From assembly GCA_028282845.1 (NCBI GenBank), contig JANQGY010000016.1:1-51638 (forward strand): 51,638 nt of DNA, read 5' to 3'. This document shows positions 1 to 9,873 of this stretch, piece after piece (within the stretch, counting starts at the first letter, position 1; each line of letters begins with the position of its first letter). Under the pieces are notes generated by a model that was given only the letters and a program-made list of their open reading frames with translations, did no database searches and was not told the DNA's origin. Made by a program: the position numbers and the translations under genes. The stretch comes from a bacterium (lineage in GTDB: Bacteria; Fidelibacterota; Marinisomatia; Marinisomatales; JAHJCW01).

Positions 1-2531
1 AGTTTACCACTTATATCATAGATCTGTATCTCAACCTTACTATTATTATCTAATCCATAAGTAATTGTAGTCGTAGGATTAAATGGATTAGGATAAGCAG
101 GAAGTACCGTAAATGATTCTATGGTTGATGATAATGGCTTTTGTTCTACTGTTACTGTTCTAGTAGCATGATAGGTAATTACTCCATCATAAGCTACATC
201 AGCTAATCTATACTCATAAGTAATGTTTGGTTCTACTAGTTTGTCTATATATTTATAATTAGTCGGAAGACTTGTAGTTCCTTTACCCATTAATGCTTCA
301 GCTGTCTTATAGCTCGCTATTTCTGTCCAACTACTTGCTTGTGTAGAGGGATCGCCTTTGATTCTTCTTTCAAGGATAAAACCTAAATTCTCAAATTCAC
401 TCTCCGTATTCCAAGTACATAGAACTCCCTCAAGCGTATTCTCAACCAAAAATGAGGTCAGTTCAACGGGGAGCGATGATTCGTTTCCGGTTTCACTAGC
501 TGTCCAATAGGAAAATCCGTCCAAACCGGTCAATGTAAGAGTGTTATCAGTAATGTTAACGGTTGAGGAACTTTGCTCCACCCATGTGTTGCCATCTGAT
601 GATTTATATAATTTTAATAAGGATTCTGTGTTTCCATTCAATTCCGCGTCGCGATAATTAAATACGAGCGTTGCGTTCAATCCGGTATTGGTAGTGGGCG
701 TAATTTGATAATATCTTTCGATTCCACTAGTTCCGAAAGGTTGGTGGGAACGAATAATTGTCGTACCACCCATATCTGCTGTTGTGGTTATCTTGGCGCC
801 TAAACCGGCGACGTCCTCATCAATGTTATTAAGAGTTCGAGATGTTTGAATTTGTCCGGTGGCTCCGAAAATGTAACCACTATCTTCAATCAATGTACCG
901 GTTGAACCAAGCGTTATTGTTTGGCCATTGAGATCGAGGTCATTTAGCAAAATTAAATTGTTACTGATTGAAACTGCTCCCCCTAAGGTGAATGTATCAT
1001 TCACCAATAAATTTTGAACATCAGCGGTAGAGGAAGTTGGCGGCGTACCTCCCGTATAATCATAAATCGCCACATTATCCGTTGAGACCGGTGCAGTATG
1101 TAAACCCCAGTTAGTTGTTTCAGTCCAAGAATTATCATCAGTATTTAGCCATGTATTGTAAGCAGTTGAACTGGACCAAGTCGGTGAATTTACTAATGTG
1201 CCATCATGCCCATTACCGGTGAAATCTGCTAAAGTTGTTCCCGGCGAATAATCATAATCAAAAGTATAGTATGCCTCTAAATTACTCTCGGTACCGGTCA
1301 AATTTTTGCACATATTTTCACGTATTTCCGTGGCGGTTCGGACATCCGACCAAATTCTAATATCATCAATTCCACCATTTAGATAGTACCATGGAGTTAA
1401 TGTGTAACCAATCCTTATACCGTTTGAAGAGGGTGAATAAGTTCCTGTTATAGTTCCCTGTAGTTTGCCATCGAGATAAACCTTAGCTTCACTGCCGTCA
1501 CAGGTGCCGGCAATGTGATGCCAATTATTATCATTAATTCCAAACCATATTTCACCTATTCCCGGTACGCCAAACATTGCTCCGAGTGTACCATTAATGG
1601 CTAAAAAATACCAATCCTGAGTACCATTATAACGACCTTTGTCAATAAAACCATCCCAAGCAGCCGGCGTGTCATCCATTTTCATCCAAAATTCTATGCT
1701 AAATGTAGTGTTGTCGAGAGCAGTATTAGCCGGTATATCCACATAATTACTCGAACCATCAAAATCCAAGTAATTCTTAGGACCAAAAATTGCATTCGAA
1801 GTTAGCCATTCATCACCATTCATGTTAGTAAGAGTACCGTCATGAGATGCGGTCCCTTCGGCATTATCGGCAGTAGTGCCGGAAGTCTCATTCAAATTAT
1901 AGTACAATACAAGTCCTGTCTCGCTGCCGGTTAACTCCTTATACATATTTTGCCTTATTTCAGTCTGCGTTCTCGCTGTATTCCAAATTCGCACTTCGTC
2001 CATAATTCCATTAAACATTCGATTATTAGCGCTTGCACCCCCAAAGATTATTTCGGTTTCAGAAGTTGTAATGGTGCCGGTGTGTGGTTCGGTATCTTCT
2101 AAATTGCCATTCACATAAATTTTTAAGTTACTGCCATCATAAGTACCGGCAATATGATACCAATTATTAGCAATCATTTGTGTGGTTGCATTAGCTTTAT
2201 CTACACCGTTTCCGGTAACAATAACAAACTGTGGTCTATCATCATCTACTATATGACTACCATCATTATCGCCTATTTTCAATAAGGCGGAAGCATCTTG
2301 GTGGCCGGCTACATTTGAAATGTAGTCGTCTCCTGCTAATGGATTAAATGAATGGGGATGCACCCATGCCTCAATTGTGATGACTGTGTATCCATTTAGA
2401 TTTGAACTAGGAACAAGTATTTTATCATTGGTGCCATCAAATGCAAGAGCATTATTTTGAGCATGAGCAACTGAATTCACTATTAAAATTTGAATTAATA
2501 GAACAAATAGCACTGATTTACATTTTATCAT
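1..2531 (-). CDS. Secreted tandem-LamG protein with type IX-style sorting tail (3' end outside window)
   Basis: An open frame of about 843 codons runs from an ATG at 2531 off the left edge without a stop. Residues 1-25 form a Sec signal peptide ending in AHAQ. Two LamG/concanavalin-like beta-sandwich domains follow (about 26-240 and 250-450); each ends in the same motif, MDEVRIWNTARTQTEIR in the first and IDDIRIWSDVRTATEIR in the second. A beta-rich middle (about 455-660) is followed by LPVELTSF, a segment common in FCB secreted proteins, and by PAYPNPFNPTTTITY, the start of the Por_Secre_tail (T9SS) sorting domain, at the left edge. Likely exported through the Sec pathway and then the type IX system to the cell surface, where LamG domains would bind glycans or matrix. 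No enzyme domain was seen in the visible part. Only the end of the sorting domain should be missing. Confidence 0.85.
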   Translation of the reverse strand, partial: MIKCKSVLFVLLIQILIVNSVAHAQNNALAFDGTNDKILVPSSNLNGYTVITIEAWVHPHSFNPLAGDDYISNVAGHQDASALLKIGDNDGSHIVDDDRPQFVIVTGNGVDKANATTQMIANNWYHIAGTYDGSNLKIYVNGNLEDTEPHTGTITTSETEIIFGGASANNRMFNGIMDEVRIWNTARTQTEIRQNMYKELTGSETGLVLYYNLNETSGTTADNAEGTASHDGTLTNMNGDEWLTSNAIFGPKNYLDFDGSSNYVDIPANTALDNTTFSIEFWMKMDDTPAAWDGFIDKGRYNGTQDWYFLAINGTLGAMFGVPGIGEIWFGINDNNWHHIAGTCDGSEAKVYLDGKLQGTITGTYSPSSNGIRIGYTLTPWYYLNGGIDDIRIWSDVRTATEIRENMCKNLTGTESNLEAYYTFDYDYSPGTTLADFTGNGHDGTLVNSPTWSSSTAYNTWLNTDDNSWTETTNWGLHTAPVSTDNVAIYDYTGGTPPTSSTADVQNLLVNDTFTLGGAVSISNNLILLNDLDLNGQTITLGSTGTLIEDSGYIFGATGQIQTSRTLNNIDEDVAGLGAKITTTADMGGTTIIRSHQPFGTSGIERYYQITPTTNTGLNATLVFNYRDAELNGNTESLLKLYKSSDGNTWVEQSSSTVNITDNTLTLTGLDGFSYWTASETGNESSLPVELTSFLVENTLEGVLCTWNTESEFENLGFILERRIKGDPSTQASSWTEIASYKTAEALMGKGTTSLPTNYKYIDKLVEPNITYEYRLADVAYDGVITYHATRTVTVEQKPLSSTIESFTVLPAYPNPFNPTTTITYGLDNNSKVEIQIYDISGK

Positions 2532-2719
2532 TTGGTATTTCTCGATTGTATTTGAATTTTGGAGACGGAACTGCTACAAAGACTATATTAATTAATTTAT
2601 GTGTAATATTAATCATTAAAGCAGTATTTGATATGAATCAAGTAACTAATTACTAATAGTAAATTTATTTTATTTCGTTTTTTAAAAAAAGATAATATTG
2701 TCAATTTATTTAAAGATGA

Positions 2720-2747
2720 AAAAAGCCCCGATTATTCGGGGCTTTTT
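2720..2747 (-). terminator. Intrinsic terminator of the S46 peptidase gene
   Basis: A 7-bp GC-rich stem (2725-2731 with 2736-2742) with a TTAT loop is flanked by A and T runs on both sides. On the minus strand it lies just after the stop of the S46 gene and is followed by a run of T. The symmetry would let it work in both directions, but no plus-strand gene ends here. Confidence 0.85.
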
Positions 2748-2768
2748 ATATGTTATATTTTTATTGAT

Positions 2769-4898
2769 TTAATTCACACCCATTTCAACCAATAGGTCAT
2801 CCGCACCGGAATAAACATCCAATACCCACAATACATAACGAATATCAACGGCAATGGAACGGCTGTAAGCTTCGCTCCAGGCAAAGTCATTAATTGTAGC
2901 TTCATAAGCCCGATCAAAATTAATTCCAACCAACTCACCTTTGGCGTTCAACACGGCACTGCCGGAATTCCCGCCGGTTGTATCCATATTATATAAAATC
3001 CCAACCGGAACACTGCCAAGCTCAGGATGTACATACTTACCAAACTTTTTTTGCTTGCCCAATTTGACAAGTTTATCCGGTGAATCAAACGGAAATTCGC
3101 CGGTTGTTTTTTCAACCACCCCATCAAGCGTAGTGATCGGATAGTAATAGGTAGCATCTTTCGGATAATAACCGCGGATATTTCCGTAGGTCAATCTTAA
3201 GGTTCTGTTGGCATCAGGAATAAAATCTGCGCCCATAAATTCTTTCTTCACATCAATCAATTTGGCATATAATTGGTCCAAAGCGCCTTTGCGCTCTTTA
3301 CTGATTTCTTTCTGTTTTTGGTAATATGGATATATTTTGACTGCTAATTGCAGAAACGGATCATCAATTTCAGCAATTTCTTCCGGCGTTTTGCCAAATA
3401 ATTCCATCACATAGTCATCATCAGTCAGATTAGTATTAGCATAATAATTGTTCAACTTTGTATCAATATTATCTTTGGTAAACACATCACCAACAGCCTG
3501 AAATCTTTGTGATTCAGGCAGATCAAGCGCCCGCTCGATCATATCTCTAAATAAGATTTTGTCTGAAGAAGCATAAAAATCCTGCAAGGTTAAAGATATT
3601 TTCTTCTTTGTCATTTCAAGATTCCGACTCATGTAAGCATATTCACGCTCTACGTCTTCTTTCTTTAATTCAATTGATCCTTCATAAATCCGGTAAGCAG
3701 TTGATAATAAATCAGAACTGTAAGTAAAATAACCCAAGATCAGAGAAAACTCGGCAGTTGCCTTTATATCTTCATAAATATCTCCTATTTCCTGAAGTAC
3801 AGTCCCATATTCTTTTTTCAATTTCCGCTTAGATTCAATATATTTTTGTAATTCTCTTTCTTCAGCCATCTTCTTTTCAACCAAATCAAGCCTTCCGATC
3901 CCGAGCAATTTTCCGCGATAATTCTTCATTACATTGGAACGTCCTTTTATCTTGGACAGATGTTTTAAAGCAATGTCTCTACCCTCGGCACTGATCTCTT
4001 CCATTGCATTGATCTGCCACTGATATAAATCGGCAACATAGGGCATTCTGATATTATACTCATAATCCAAAAAATGTGAGGTGCGATGCCGATAGGTCCG
4101 CCCCGGATAACCGAGAATAAACACGAAGTCTTCCTCATTAACTCCCTCCGGTGCCACTTTAAGCACTTTCTTCGGCGTATAGGGAATATTGTCCGGTGAA
4201 TAATCAGCCGGTGAGCCATCCGGTGCAATATAGGCTCGCATTACCGAGAAATCGCCGGTATGGCGCGGCCAAATCCAGTTATCGGTTTCACCGCCAAAAT
4301 TGCCGATCGAACGCGGCGGGGCATAAACAAGCCTTACATCTTTCAAATAGCTATAAATAAATAACACGTAAGTTTTGCCGATGAACATTTCGGAAACCGA
4401 TGCTCTCTTGCCGGGATTTTCAGCTTCAACCTGCGTTATGATCTCCTTTGATTTCCGCTCGATTGCTTTAGTGCGTTCCGCTAACGACATGTCATCGCTG
4501 ATAGCGCTTAAAACCTCTTCCGAGACATCTCGATAAGATTCAGTTATTCGCACCGTGTAGCCGCGTGCCGGCACCTCATTTTCAAAACTTTTAGCATGGA
4601 ATCCATTCTCAAGATAGTCATTTTCAGATGTACTGGCATTTTTAATTGCTCGATAAGCACAATGGTGATTTGTGAGAATGAGACCTTTTTCAGAAACAAA
4701 AGAACCGGAACAACCGCTGACATTACAAATTCCATCTATCAAACTAATACCGTTCGGATTGTAAAGGTCGGTTAGTTCAATTTGCAAACCTTTTGCTTTT
4801 AAATCGAGTTTATGGATCTCGCTAAGTGGATACATTCCCTCCTCAGCAATAGCAAAACTCAATAAAAATATAATAATTGTAATAAATGTTTTTTTCAT
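2769..4898 (-). CDS. S46 family dipeptidyl-peptidase, DPP11-like
   Basis: 709 aa, the usual length of the DPP7/DPP11 family. A signal peptide (residues 1-18, ending AIA) directs it to the periplasm. The chymotrypsin-fold triad motifs are visible: TNHHC at 76-80, GGETDNW at 202-208 and GGNSGS at 642-647 (Ser645). Eighteen residues after the serine the sequence reads NFDR, placing Arg at 663. In Porphyromonas DPP11 the equivalent position is Arg673, 18 after Ser655, and it gives preference for Asp/Glu at P1; DPP7 has Gly there. I therefore predict release of acidic dipeptides from oligopeptide N-termini, a nutritional role. It is a single gene with its own terminator. Confidence 0.93.
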   Translation of the reverse strand: MKKTFITIIIFLLSFAIAEEGMYPLSEIHKLDLKAKGLQIELTDLYNPNGISLIDGICNVSGCSGSFVSEKGLILTNHHCAYRAIKNASTSENDYLENGFHAKSFENEVPARGYTVRITESYRDVSEEVLSAISDDMSLAERTKAIERKSKEIITQVEAENPGKRASVSEMFIGKTYVLFIYSYLKDVRLVYAPPRSIGNFGGETDNWIWPRHTGDFSVMRAYIAPDGSPADYSPDNIPYTPKKVLKVAPEGVNEEDFVFILGYPGRTYRHRTSHFLDYEYNIRMPYVADLYQWQINAMEEISAEGRDIALKHLSKIKGRSNVMKNYRGKLLGIGRLDLVEKKMAEERELQKYIESKRKLKKEYGTVLQEIGDIYEDIKATAEFSLILGYFTYSSDLLSTAYRIYEGSIELKKEDVEREYAYMSRNLEMTKKKISLTLQDFYASSDKILFRDMIERALDLPESQRFQAVGDVFTKDNIDTKLNNYYANTNLTDDDYVMELFGKTPEEIAEIDDPFLQLAVKIYPYYQKQKEISKERKGALDQLYAKLIDVKKEFMGADFIPDANRTLRLTYGNIRGYYPKDATYYYPITTLDGVVEKTTGEFPFDSPDKLVKLGKQKKFGKYVHPELGSVPVGILYNMDTTGGNSGSAVLNAKGELVGINFDRAYEATINDFAWSEAYSRSIAVDIRYVLWVLDVYSGADDLLVEMGVN

Positions 4899-4991
4899 TA
4901 GTAACCTATAATAATTAGTGATTAAGAATATTGAAAATTAGTAGAAATAAGTATCTTAATTCTACTTGAATATAACTCTATGTTGTATATC

Positions 4992-6626
4992 TTATTCCAA
5001 TGTCACAATAATATAACTATCCTGATCGCACTGATAATTATTTAAAGATCTTGAATTCTGAGACAAAGAAATTACTTCATATAAACTTGTCCATGAAATA
5101 GTTGAAATTGAATTACAAGTCTCAACACCATTCAATGAATAAGTTGCAGTATTATTATTCTGATCAATTTGTGTCAACGGAATATTCTCTAAAATATAAT
5201 TTTCATTTAATGTACTTGTGTTTGTTGTACTCAAATTAGTATAACTAATATTTAATATCTTTGAAAGATCATCAGCTAATGTTAATGAGAAATGAATATC
5301 TTTTTTTTTACCGTCCGCAAATTCTTTAACATATTCATAAGTAAAAGTATTTCCTGTAAAATTACCCCCAGAGTAATCATCTACAAAATCTCTGCTATAA
5401 TATCCCCAACGTATTGTGTCCTTATCAGTGTAATTAGGATTAATATAGTCAACTGTTTCACGTATTTGGCCTCTTATCTTAAGGTATACTTCACAAGTTG
5501 TAAAAATTGATTCTGTTTCATCATTTTCAATCAAGGCTAGTTCTGGATTACCGGTATATACAATGTTTACATTTCTATGAGAAAAATGATTGTCGTAATA
5601 GTATTTTGGGAAAGAATTAGTAAACCAATCCACTGTTGAGTTAGCTTGTCCATTACTGGTATCAGTTATACTTTTAATAAGCTCAAAGTTCCACTTTGCA
5701 TTCTTGGAGGTCCACACCGACCAATCGAATCCAAAGTATCCACCTGCTTTAGTTGTTTCAATTATAGTCGTAGGCCAACTCCCAAGATTACTGTAGCAAA
5801 ATCCGCCATACACTAAAGAAGTATCAGCACTAAAATCATTATATTTTGCAATAAAATTGGGGCTAATCCATAGTTTGTTTTTTTTACTCTTTGTTGAATG
5901 CGTAATTAATATATCCTTATTTTGACAATCCTCTAAAAAATTATTTACTATTAATTGTGAATATTCCTGACCTGTCAATAAATAAACTTCCTGAATATTT
6001 TCCTTTTTTGGCCAAGACCAACCATGGGAATATATATGAACAATACCATATCCACTTAGTTTGGTAAATATATCTAATGTTGCTTGTTCATTTGTGTACA
6101 CGTCAGGATTTTCAAATTGTACTTTTGAGAGATTTAGATTATAATTATTTATTAAAGGATCAGCCCATTTTTTTCGCTCCCAGTAGCTTGGATTTAGAAA
6201 AATAGTCTTTTTTGAGCTAGGGATTACATTCTTATTTAAATTATTTTCAGATTGGACATTACTAATATAGTTATGCTTAAAATTCTCATCATCTATTTCA
6301 GGGAAATCTAGCGGATCAATATATATACCACCTCTAATACCATTCTTATATTGAATTGCAATTCCTTGGGAACTAACCTCTCCCCATTCAACTAATGAGT
6401 CTTGCAAAAACACGTTTAGTACAGAGTCCATTGCGGCTAATGTATCCATTGAAGTTGTTAGTGTAGTAAACAAATTAGCATTTAGTTCCTGTGGTATAAT
6501 AATTTGTTCTTGAATTTCCTGTACAAGTGGATTGAACGTATGATTGGTTGGATTTTTTTCACAAGTAGATAAAAATATTAAAAGAATTATTGTTAAAGAT
6601 AGGTATGACCTATTTGAATACATCAT
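4992..6626 (-). CDS. Uncharacterised lipoprotein, possibly with a caspase/gingipain-like (clan CD) fold
   Basis: 544 aa. The start is supported by a strong AGGAGGAATT ribosome site just upstream of two successive ATGs. A lipoprotein signal ends in the lipobox LSTC (Cys22), so it should be membrane anchored. I do not recognise the family with certainty. Two features resemble clan CD cysteine peptidases: a hydrophobic strand leading to YSHG (His201) and a second strand leading to GGFCYS (Cys277), followed by an aromatic, Gly-rich segment. The C-terminal ~170 residues look like a beta-rich domain with many Asn/Thr. It stands alone between the S46 peptidase and a GIN-repeat protein. It could equally be a non-peptidase surface protein. 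Confidence 0.6.
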   Translation of the reverse strand: MMYSNRSYLSLTIILLIFLSTCEKNPTNHTFNPLVQEIQEQIIIPQELNANLFTTLTTSMDTLAAMDSVLNVFLQDSLVEWGEVSSQGIAIQYKNGIRGGIYIDPLDFPEIDDENFKHNYISNVQSENNLNKNVIPSSKKTIFLNPSYWERKKWADPLINNYNLNLSKVQFENPDVYTNEQATLDIFTKLSGYGIVHIYSHGWSWPKKENIQEVYLLTGQEYSQLIVNNFLEDCQNKDILITHSTKSKKNKLWISPNFIAKYNDFSADTSLVYGGFCYSNLGSWPTTIIETTKAGGYFGFDWSVWTSKNAKWNFELIKSITDTSNGQANSTVDWFTNSFPKYYYDNHFSHRNVNIVYTGNPELALIENDETESIFTTCEVYLKIRGQIRETVDYINPNYTDKDTIRWGYYSRDFVDDYSGGNFTGNTFTYEYVKEFADGKKKDIHFSLTLADDLSKILNISYTNLSTTNTSTLNENYILENIPLTQIDQNNNTATYSLNGVETCNSISTISWTSLYEVISLSQNSRSLNNYQCDQDSYIIVTLE

Positions 6627-6857
6627 AATTCCTCCTAGTCAATGTACAAGTGTGATATAACAATAATTGTATGAAAGTTAATAATAATTTATATTATTTG
6701 TATTTTAGTTTTTTTTAATTCTTCCTTATGGCATTTAATGCTTAAATAAAGTATTATACCATGATATCATTTACCATTATCACTTTAATACTTATTTTTC
6801 AATTCCAATTTATTGATAATATCATGACAACTAGCTGCTACATTCGCTGTCTAAGAC

Positions 6858-6863
6858 TATAAT
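6858..6863 (+). promoter_or_regulatory. Candidate -10 box upstream of the GIN-domain gene
   Basis: A perfect TATAAT lies 23 bases before the ATG at 6887, leaving room for a short leader carrying AAGGAATAG as ribosome site. No convincing -35 box is present at 17 bases, so this is weak evidence. The rest of the gap 6627-6857 is very AT-rich and holds nothing else I can name. Confidence 0.3.
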
Positions 6864-6886
6864 ACTTAACAAATCAAGGAATAGAT

Positions 6887-7654
6887 ATGAACTATTTGAA
6901 TAAAATCTTAATAACTGTTTTAATAATTATGTTAGGAAGTTCCTTATTAAGTGCATCCGAACAAACTAGTAAAGTTCGTACTTTTAAAAATGTTAATGGT
7001 GTTGCTATCTTAGGATCAGGTGATGCTAAGATTGTCCACGGCAATAAAAATGAAGTAACAATACTTGCGCCAGCTGAACTTTTACCATATTTAATAACAG
7101 AAGTTGACGGTGGTACACTAGAAATTGGAAAACGCAAAAAAGGATTTAACAAAAAATTCCGGATTACCGAACCGATCAAATACAGAATTATTGTTAAGGA
7201 TATTGATCATCTGAAAATTGCCGGATCCGGGAACATCAATGCTGACAAGCTCTATGGCGACAAATGCTACGTAAAAGTATCGGGTTCAGGTAATATCAGT
7301 TTAGATGATATTGAAGGAGATAAAACCACAATATCTGTTTCAGGGAGTGGAGACGTAGAAGTAAATAAAGTTTACTCGGATGAGTTAAGTGTTACAATTA
7401 ATGGTTCAGGAGATATTGAAGTCGGTGGAGAAGTTGATGCACTGGATTTAACAATCTCAGGATCAGGTGATTTTGACGCAGCCAATCTTAATACTGATAA
7501 AGCTACCGTAAATGTATATGGATCAGGCGATGCGACATTCAGATGCGGAGATGATTTGCAAGCATTAATTACCGGAAGTGGAGATGTTACTTGCTATGGG
7601 AATCCATCTGTACGTAGCCGCATTACAGGCTCCGGGGATGTCATCATACGATAA
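6887..7654 (+). CDS. Exported GIN-domain (DUF2807) beta-solenoid protein
   Basis: 255 aa with a signal peptide (residues 1-23). The rest is a head-GIN/DUF2807 domain, a family of putative auto-transporter adhesins. The hallmark is a repeated G-S-G-D/N turn: nine copies are visible, preceded by L, A, S, S, N, S, Y, T and T, spaced roughly 16-22 residues, as expected for a right-handed beta solenoid. KRKKGFNKKF near residue 88 is a basic insert. Located in the periplasm or on the surface; binding partner unknown. It is a single gene with its own ribosome site and a structured 3' end. Confidence 0.85.
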   Translation: MNYLNKILITVLIIMLGSSLLSASEQTSKVRTFKNVNGVAILGSGDAKIVHGNKNEVTILAPAELLPYLITEVDGGTLEIGKRKKGFNKKFRITEPIKYRIIVKDIDHLKIAGSGNINADKLYGDKCYVKVSGSGNISLDDIEGDKTTISVSGSGDVEVNKVYSDELSVTINGSGDIEVGGEVDALDLTISGSGDFDAANLNTDKATVNVYGSGDATFRCGDDLQALITGSGDVTCYGNPSVRSRITGSGDVIIR

Positions 7655-7662
7655 AAAAATTT

Positions 7663-7763
7663 AAAGGGTTGGTCTTGTTTGGAATCTCCTATTGATATGA
7701 TCCAAAACCTGCATGATGGCTTGTAGGCCATTTATCATTCACACTCAAGGCCAACCTTTTTTT
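7663..7763 (+). terminator. Large structured terminator-like element after the GIN gene
   Basis: An outer stem pairs GGTTGGTCTTG (7667-7677) with CAAGGCCAACC (7746-7756), followed at once by seven T. It encloses about 68 bases, which include a smaller hairpin (ATGATGGC 7713-7720 with 7727-7738). This is much longer than a normal intrinsic terminator. It may terminate the GIN mRNA or be a small structured RNA element. Confidence 0.55.
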
Positions 7764-7807
7764 ATACTTCAATTTAATATAAATTCGTGCAATTTTTTGG
7801 AGGATAA

Positions 7808-9826
7808 ATGATAAAAACAATTTTTCTATCAGCACTTTCGATGCTGATTTTTGTATCATGTACAAACCAAGTTGAACTATCAGGTATTGATAAGTCCACA
7901 TTTGATACTTCGGTAAGACCTCAAGATGACTTTTTCCAATATGTTAATGGAACTTGGGTTGAAGAAACTGAAATGCCCCCAGATAAATCTCGCTATGGCA
8001 CATTTGATATTCTTTATGAAGAAAATCAGGTCAGATTAAAAGAAATAATCGAAAATGCAGCAAATAGTGAAAATGTACCGGGGAGTGATGCACAAAAAGT
8101 TGGAGATTTTTATAATAGTTTTATGGATTCATTAAAAATCGAAGAGCTGGGTCTCGATCCGCTTCAAGATGAGTTTAATAGAATCGAGAAAGTCCAAAAT
8201 TACTCCGACTTAGCTGAGTTGTACGCTCATCATTACATGCTAGGCATCTCCAGACCATTCTCAGGATATATTAGTCAAGATGCTAAAAACTCAACCGAAT
8301 ATATTGTATATTTTTATCAGTCAGGACTCGGACTTCCGGACAGAGATTATTACTTTAATGAGGATGAAAAATTTAGAGAAATTAGATCCAAATATATTGA
8401 CTATATAACAGAGATATTGACATTGACCGGTGAAGAGGATGCTAGAAGTATTGCCGATAAAGTTATGTCAATGGAGACATCTATAGCCGAAAAACATTGG
8501 ACCAGAGTAGAAAGTAGGAATAGAGATAAAACCTACAATAAATATTCTGTAGAACAACTTACTGAGTTAACACCAAACTTTGACTGGGATTCATTTGTTA
8601 GCCATAGTGGAATAAGTGATTTAATTGATAATGTTATAATCAGACAACCTAGTTACTTTATGGGTTTAAGCGATATATTATCTGATTATACAATCGAAGA
8701 TTGGAAAAACTATTCTAAAGTGAAATTAATCAGTTCGTTTGCCACCATGTTGCCATCTGCTTTTGTCGATGCCAATTTTGATTTTTACGGTACAACATTA
8801 CGCGGAACGGAGAAGAACCGTCCGAGATGGAAGAGGGCAGTTAGTGCCACTAATGCATCTTTGGGAGAAGTATTGGGAAAAATTTATGTAGAAAAATACT
8901 TCAAACCTGAAGCAAAAGAACGGATGGTTAAACTAGTTGATAATTTGAAATTATCAATGGCTGACCGTATCAATAAATTGGATTGGATGGGTGAAGAAAC
9001 AAAAATTCATGCTTTAGCAAAACTTGATAAATTCAATGCCAAAATCGGATATCCTAATAAATGGAAAGACTACTCAGACCTTGCAGTAAAGTCTGATGAA
9101 TTAATTCAAAATTCTATTAGATCAAGTTTAATCGAATATCAAAGAGAAATTGATAAACTTGGGAAACCAATCGATCGAAACGAATGGTTTATGACTCCGC
9201 AGACAGTAAATGCATATTATAGCCCTACAATGAACGAAATAGTTTTCCCTGCAGCGATATTACAACCACCTTTCTTTAATCTTGAAGCAGATGAGGCGGT
9301 AAATTATGGAGGAATTGGTGCAGTGATTGGTCACGAAATAACACATGGTTTCGATGATCAAGGACGAAAATCAGATGGTGATGGCAATCTTGTTGAATGG
9401 TGGACGGAAGAGGATGAAAAAAGATTTATGGAACGTGCCCAAGTTGTAGTGGATCACTACAATAAATTTGTTCCAATAGATACAATGCGTATCAATGGTA
9501 GATTATCACTTGGAGAAAATATTGCAGATATTGGTGGATTGACCGTATCCTATAATGCTTACAAAATGTCATTGGATGGAAAGGAATCAAAAGTACTGAA
9601 TGGATTTACAGGTGAGCAACGTGTATTTATTGGTTGGGCGCAGAATTGGAGAAGTATCTATCGCGATGATGCATTGAGAAATCAAATTGTTAGAGGACCT
9701 CACTCTCCGGCAAAATATAGAGTTTTGGGCGTTATGAACAATATGCCCGAATTCTATGAAGCTTTTGATGTTAAAGAAGGTGATGGTCACTATTTGCCCG
9801 AAGAGAAACGAGCAAAAATTTGGTAA
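7808..9826 (+). CDS. M13 family zinc metallopeptidase (PepO/neprilysin type), lipoprotein
   Basis: 672 aa, full length for the family. The start has a strong GGAGG ribosome site. The signal ends in the lipobox FVSC (Cys19), so the enzyme is probably anchored in the outer or inner membrane facing the periplasm. An N-terminal M13 domain (FDTSVRPQDDFFQYVNGTW) precedes the catalytic domain. The zinc motif HEITH is at 509-513 and the third ligand motif ENIAD at 570-574; NAYYSP near 467 is the usual substrate-binding segment. Predicted to be an endopeptidase acting on peptides smaller than about 40 residues. Single gene with a terminator behind it. Confidence 0.95.
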   Translation: MIKTIFLSALSMLIFVSCTNQVELSGIDKSTFDTSVRPQDDFFQYVNGTWVEETEMPPDKSRYGTFDILYEENQVRLKEIIENAANSENVPGSDAQKVGDFYNSFMDSLKIEELGLDPLQDEFNRIEKVQNYSDLAELYAHHYMLGISRPFSGYISQDAKNSTEYIVYFYQSGLGLPDRDYYFNEDEKFREIRSKYIDYITEILTLTGEEDARSIADKVMSMETSIAEKHWTRVESRNRDKTYNKYSVEQLTELTPNFDWDSFVSHSGISDLIDNVIIRQPSYFMGLSDILSDYTIEDWKNYSKVKLISSFATMLPSAFVDANFDFYGTTLRGTEKNRPRWKRAVSATNASLGEVLGKIYVEKYFKPEAKERMVKLVDNLKLSMADRINKLDWMGEETKIHALAKLDKFNAKIGYPNKWKDYSDLAVKSDELIQNSIRSSLIEYQREIDKLGKPIDRNEWFMTPQTVNAYYSPTMNEIVFPAAILQPPFFNLEADEAVNYGGIGAVIGHEITHGFDDQGRKSDGDGNLVEWWTEEDEKRFMERAQVVVDHYNKFVPIDTMRINGRLSLGENIADIGGLTVSYNAYKMSLDGKESKVLNGFTGEQRVFIGWAQNWRSIYRDDALRNQIVRGPHSPAKYRVLGVMNNMPEFYEAFDVKEGDGHYLPEEKRAKIW

Positions 9827-9844
9827 TACTCCGCAAAATATAAT

Positions 9845-9873
9845 AAAAAACGGGAGTGCTGCTCCCGTTTTTT
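9845..9873. terminator. Bidirectional intrinsic terminator
   Basis: CGGGAG (9851-9856) pairs with CTCCCG (9862-9867), with six A before and six T after. It sits between the convergent M13 peptidase and sirtuin genes and can serve both; the T run overlaps the sirtuin stop codon. Confidence 0.9.

Noticed and set aside
2441..2656. Plus-strand open frame over the LamG gene start
   Set aside because: Opposite a clear signal peptide and without ribosome site or family likeness; a shadow frame plus AT-rich intergenic DNA.
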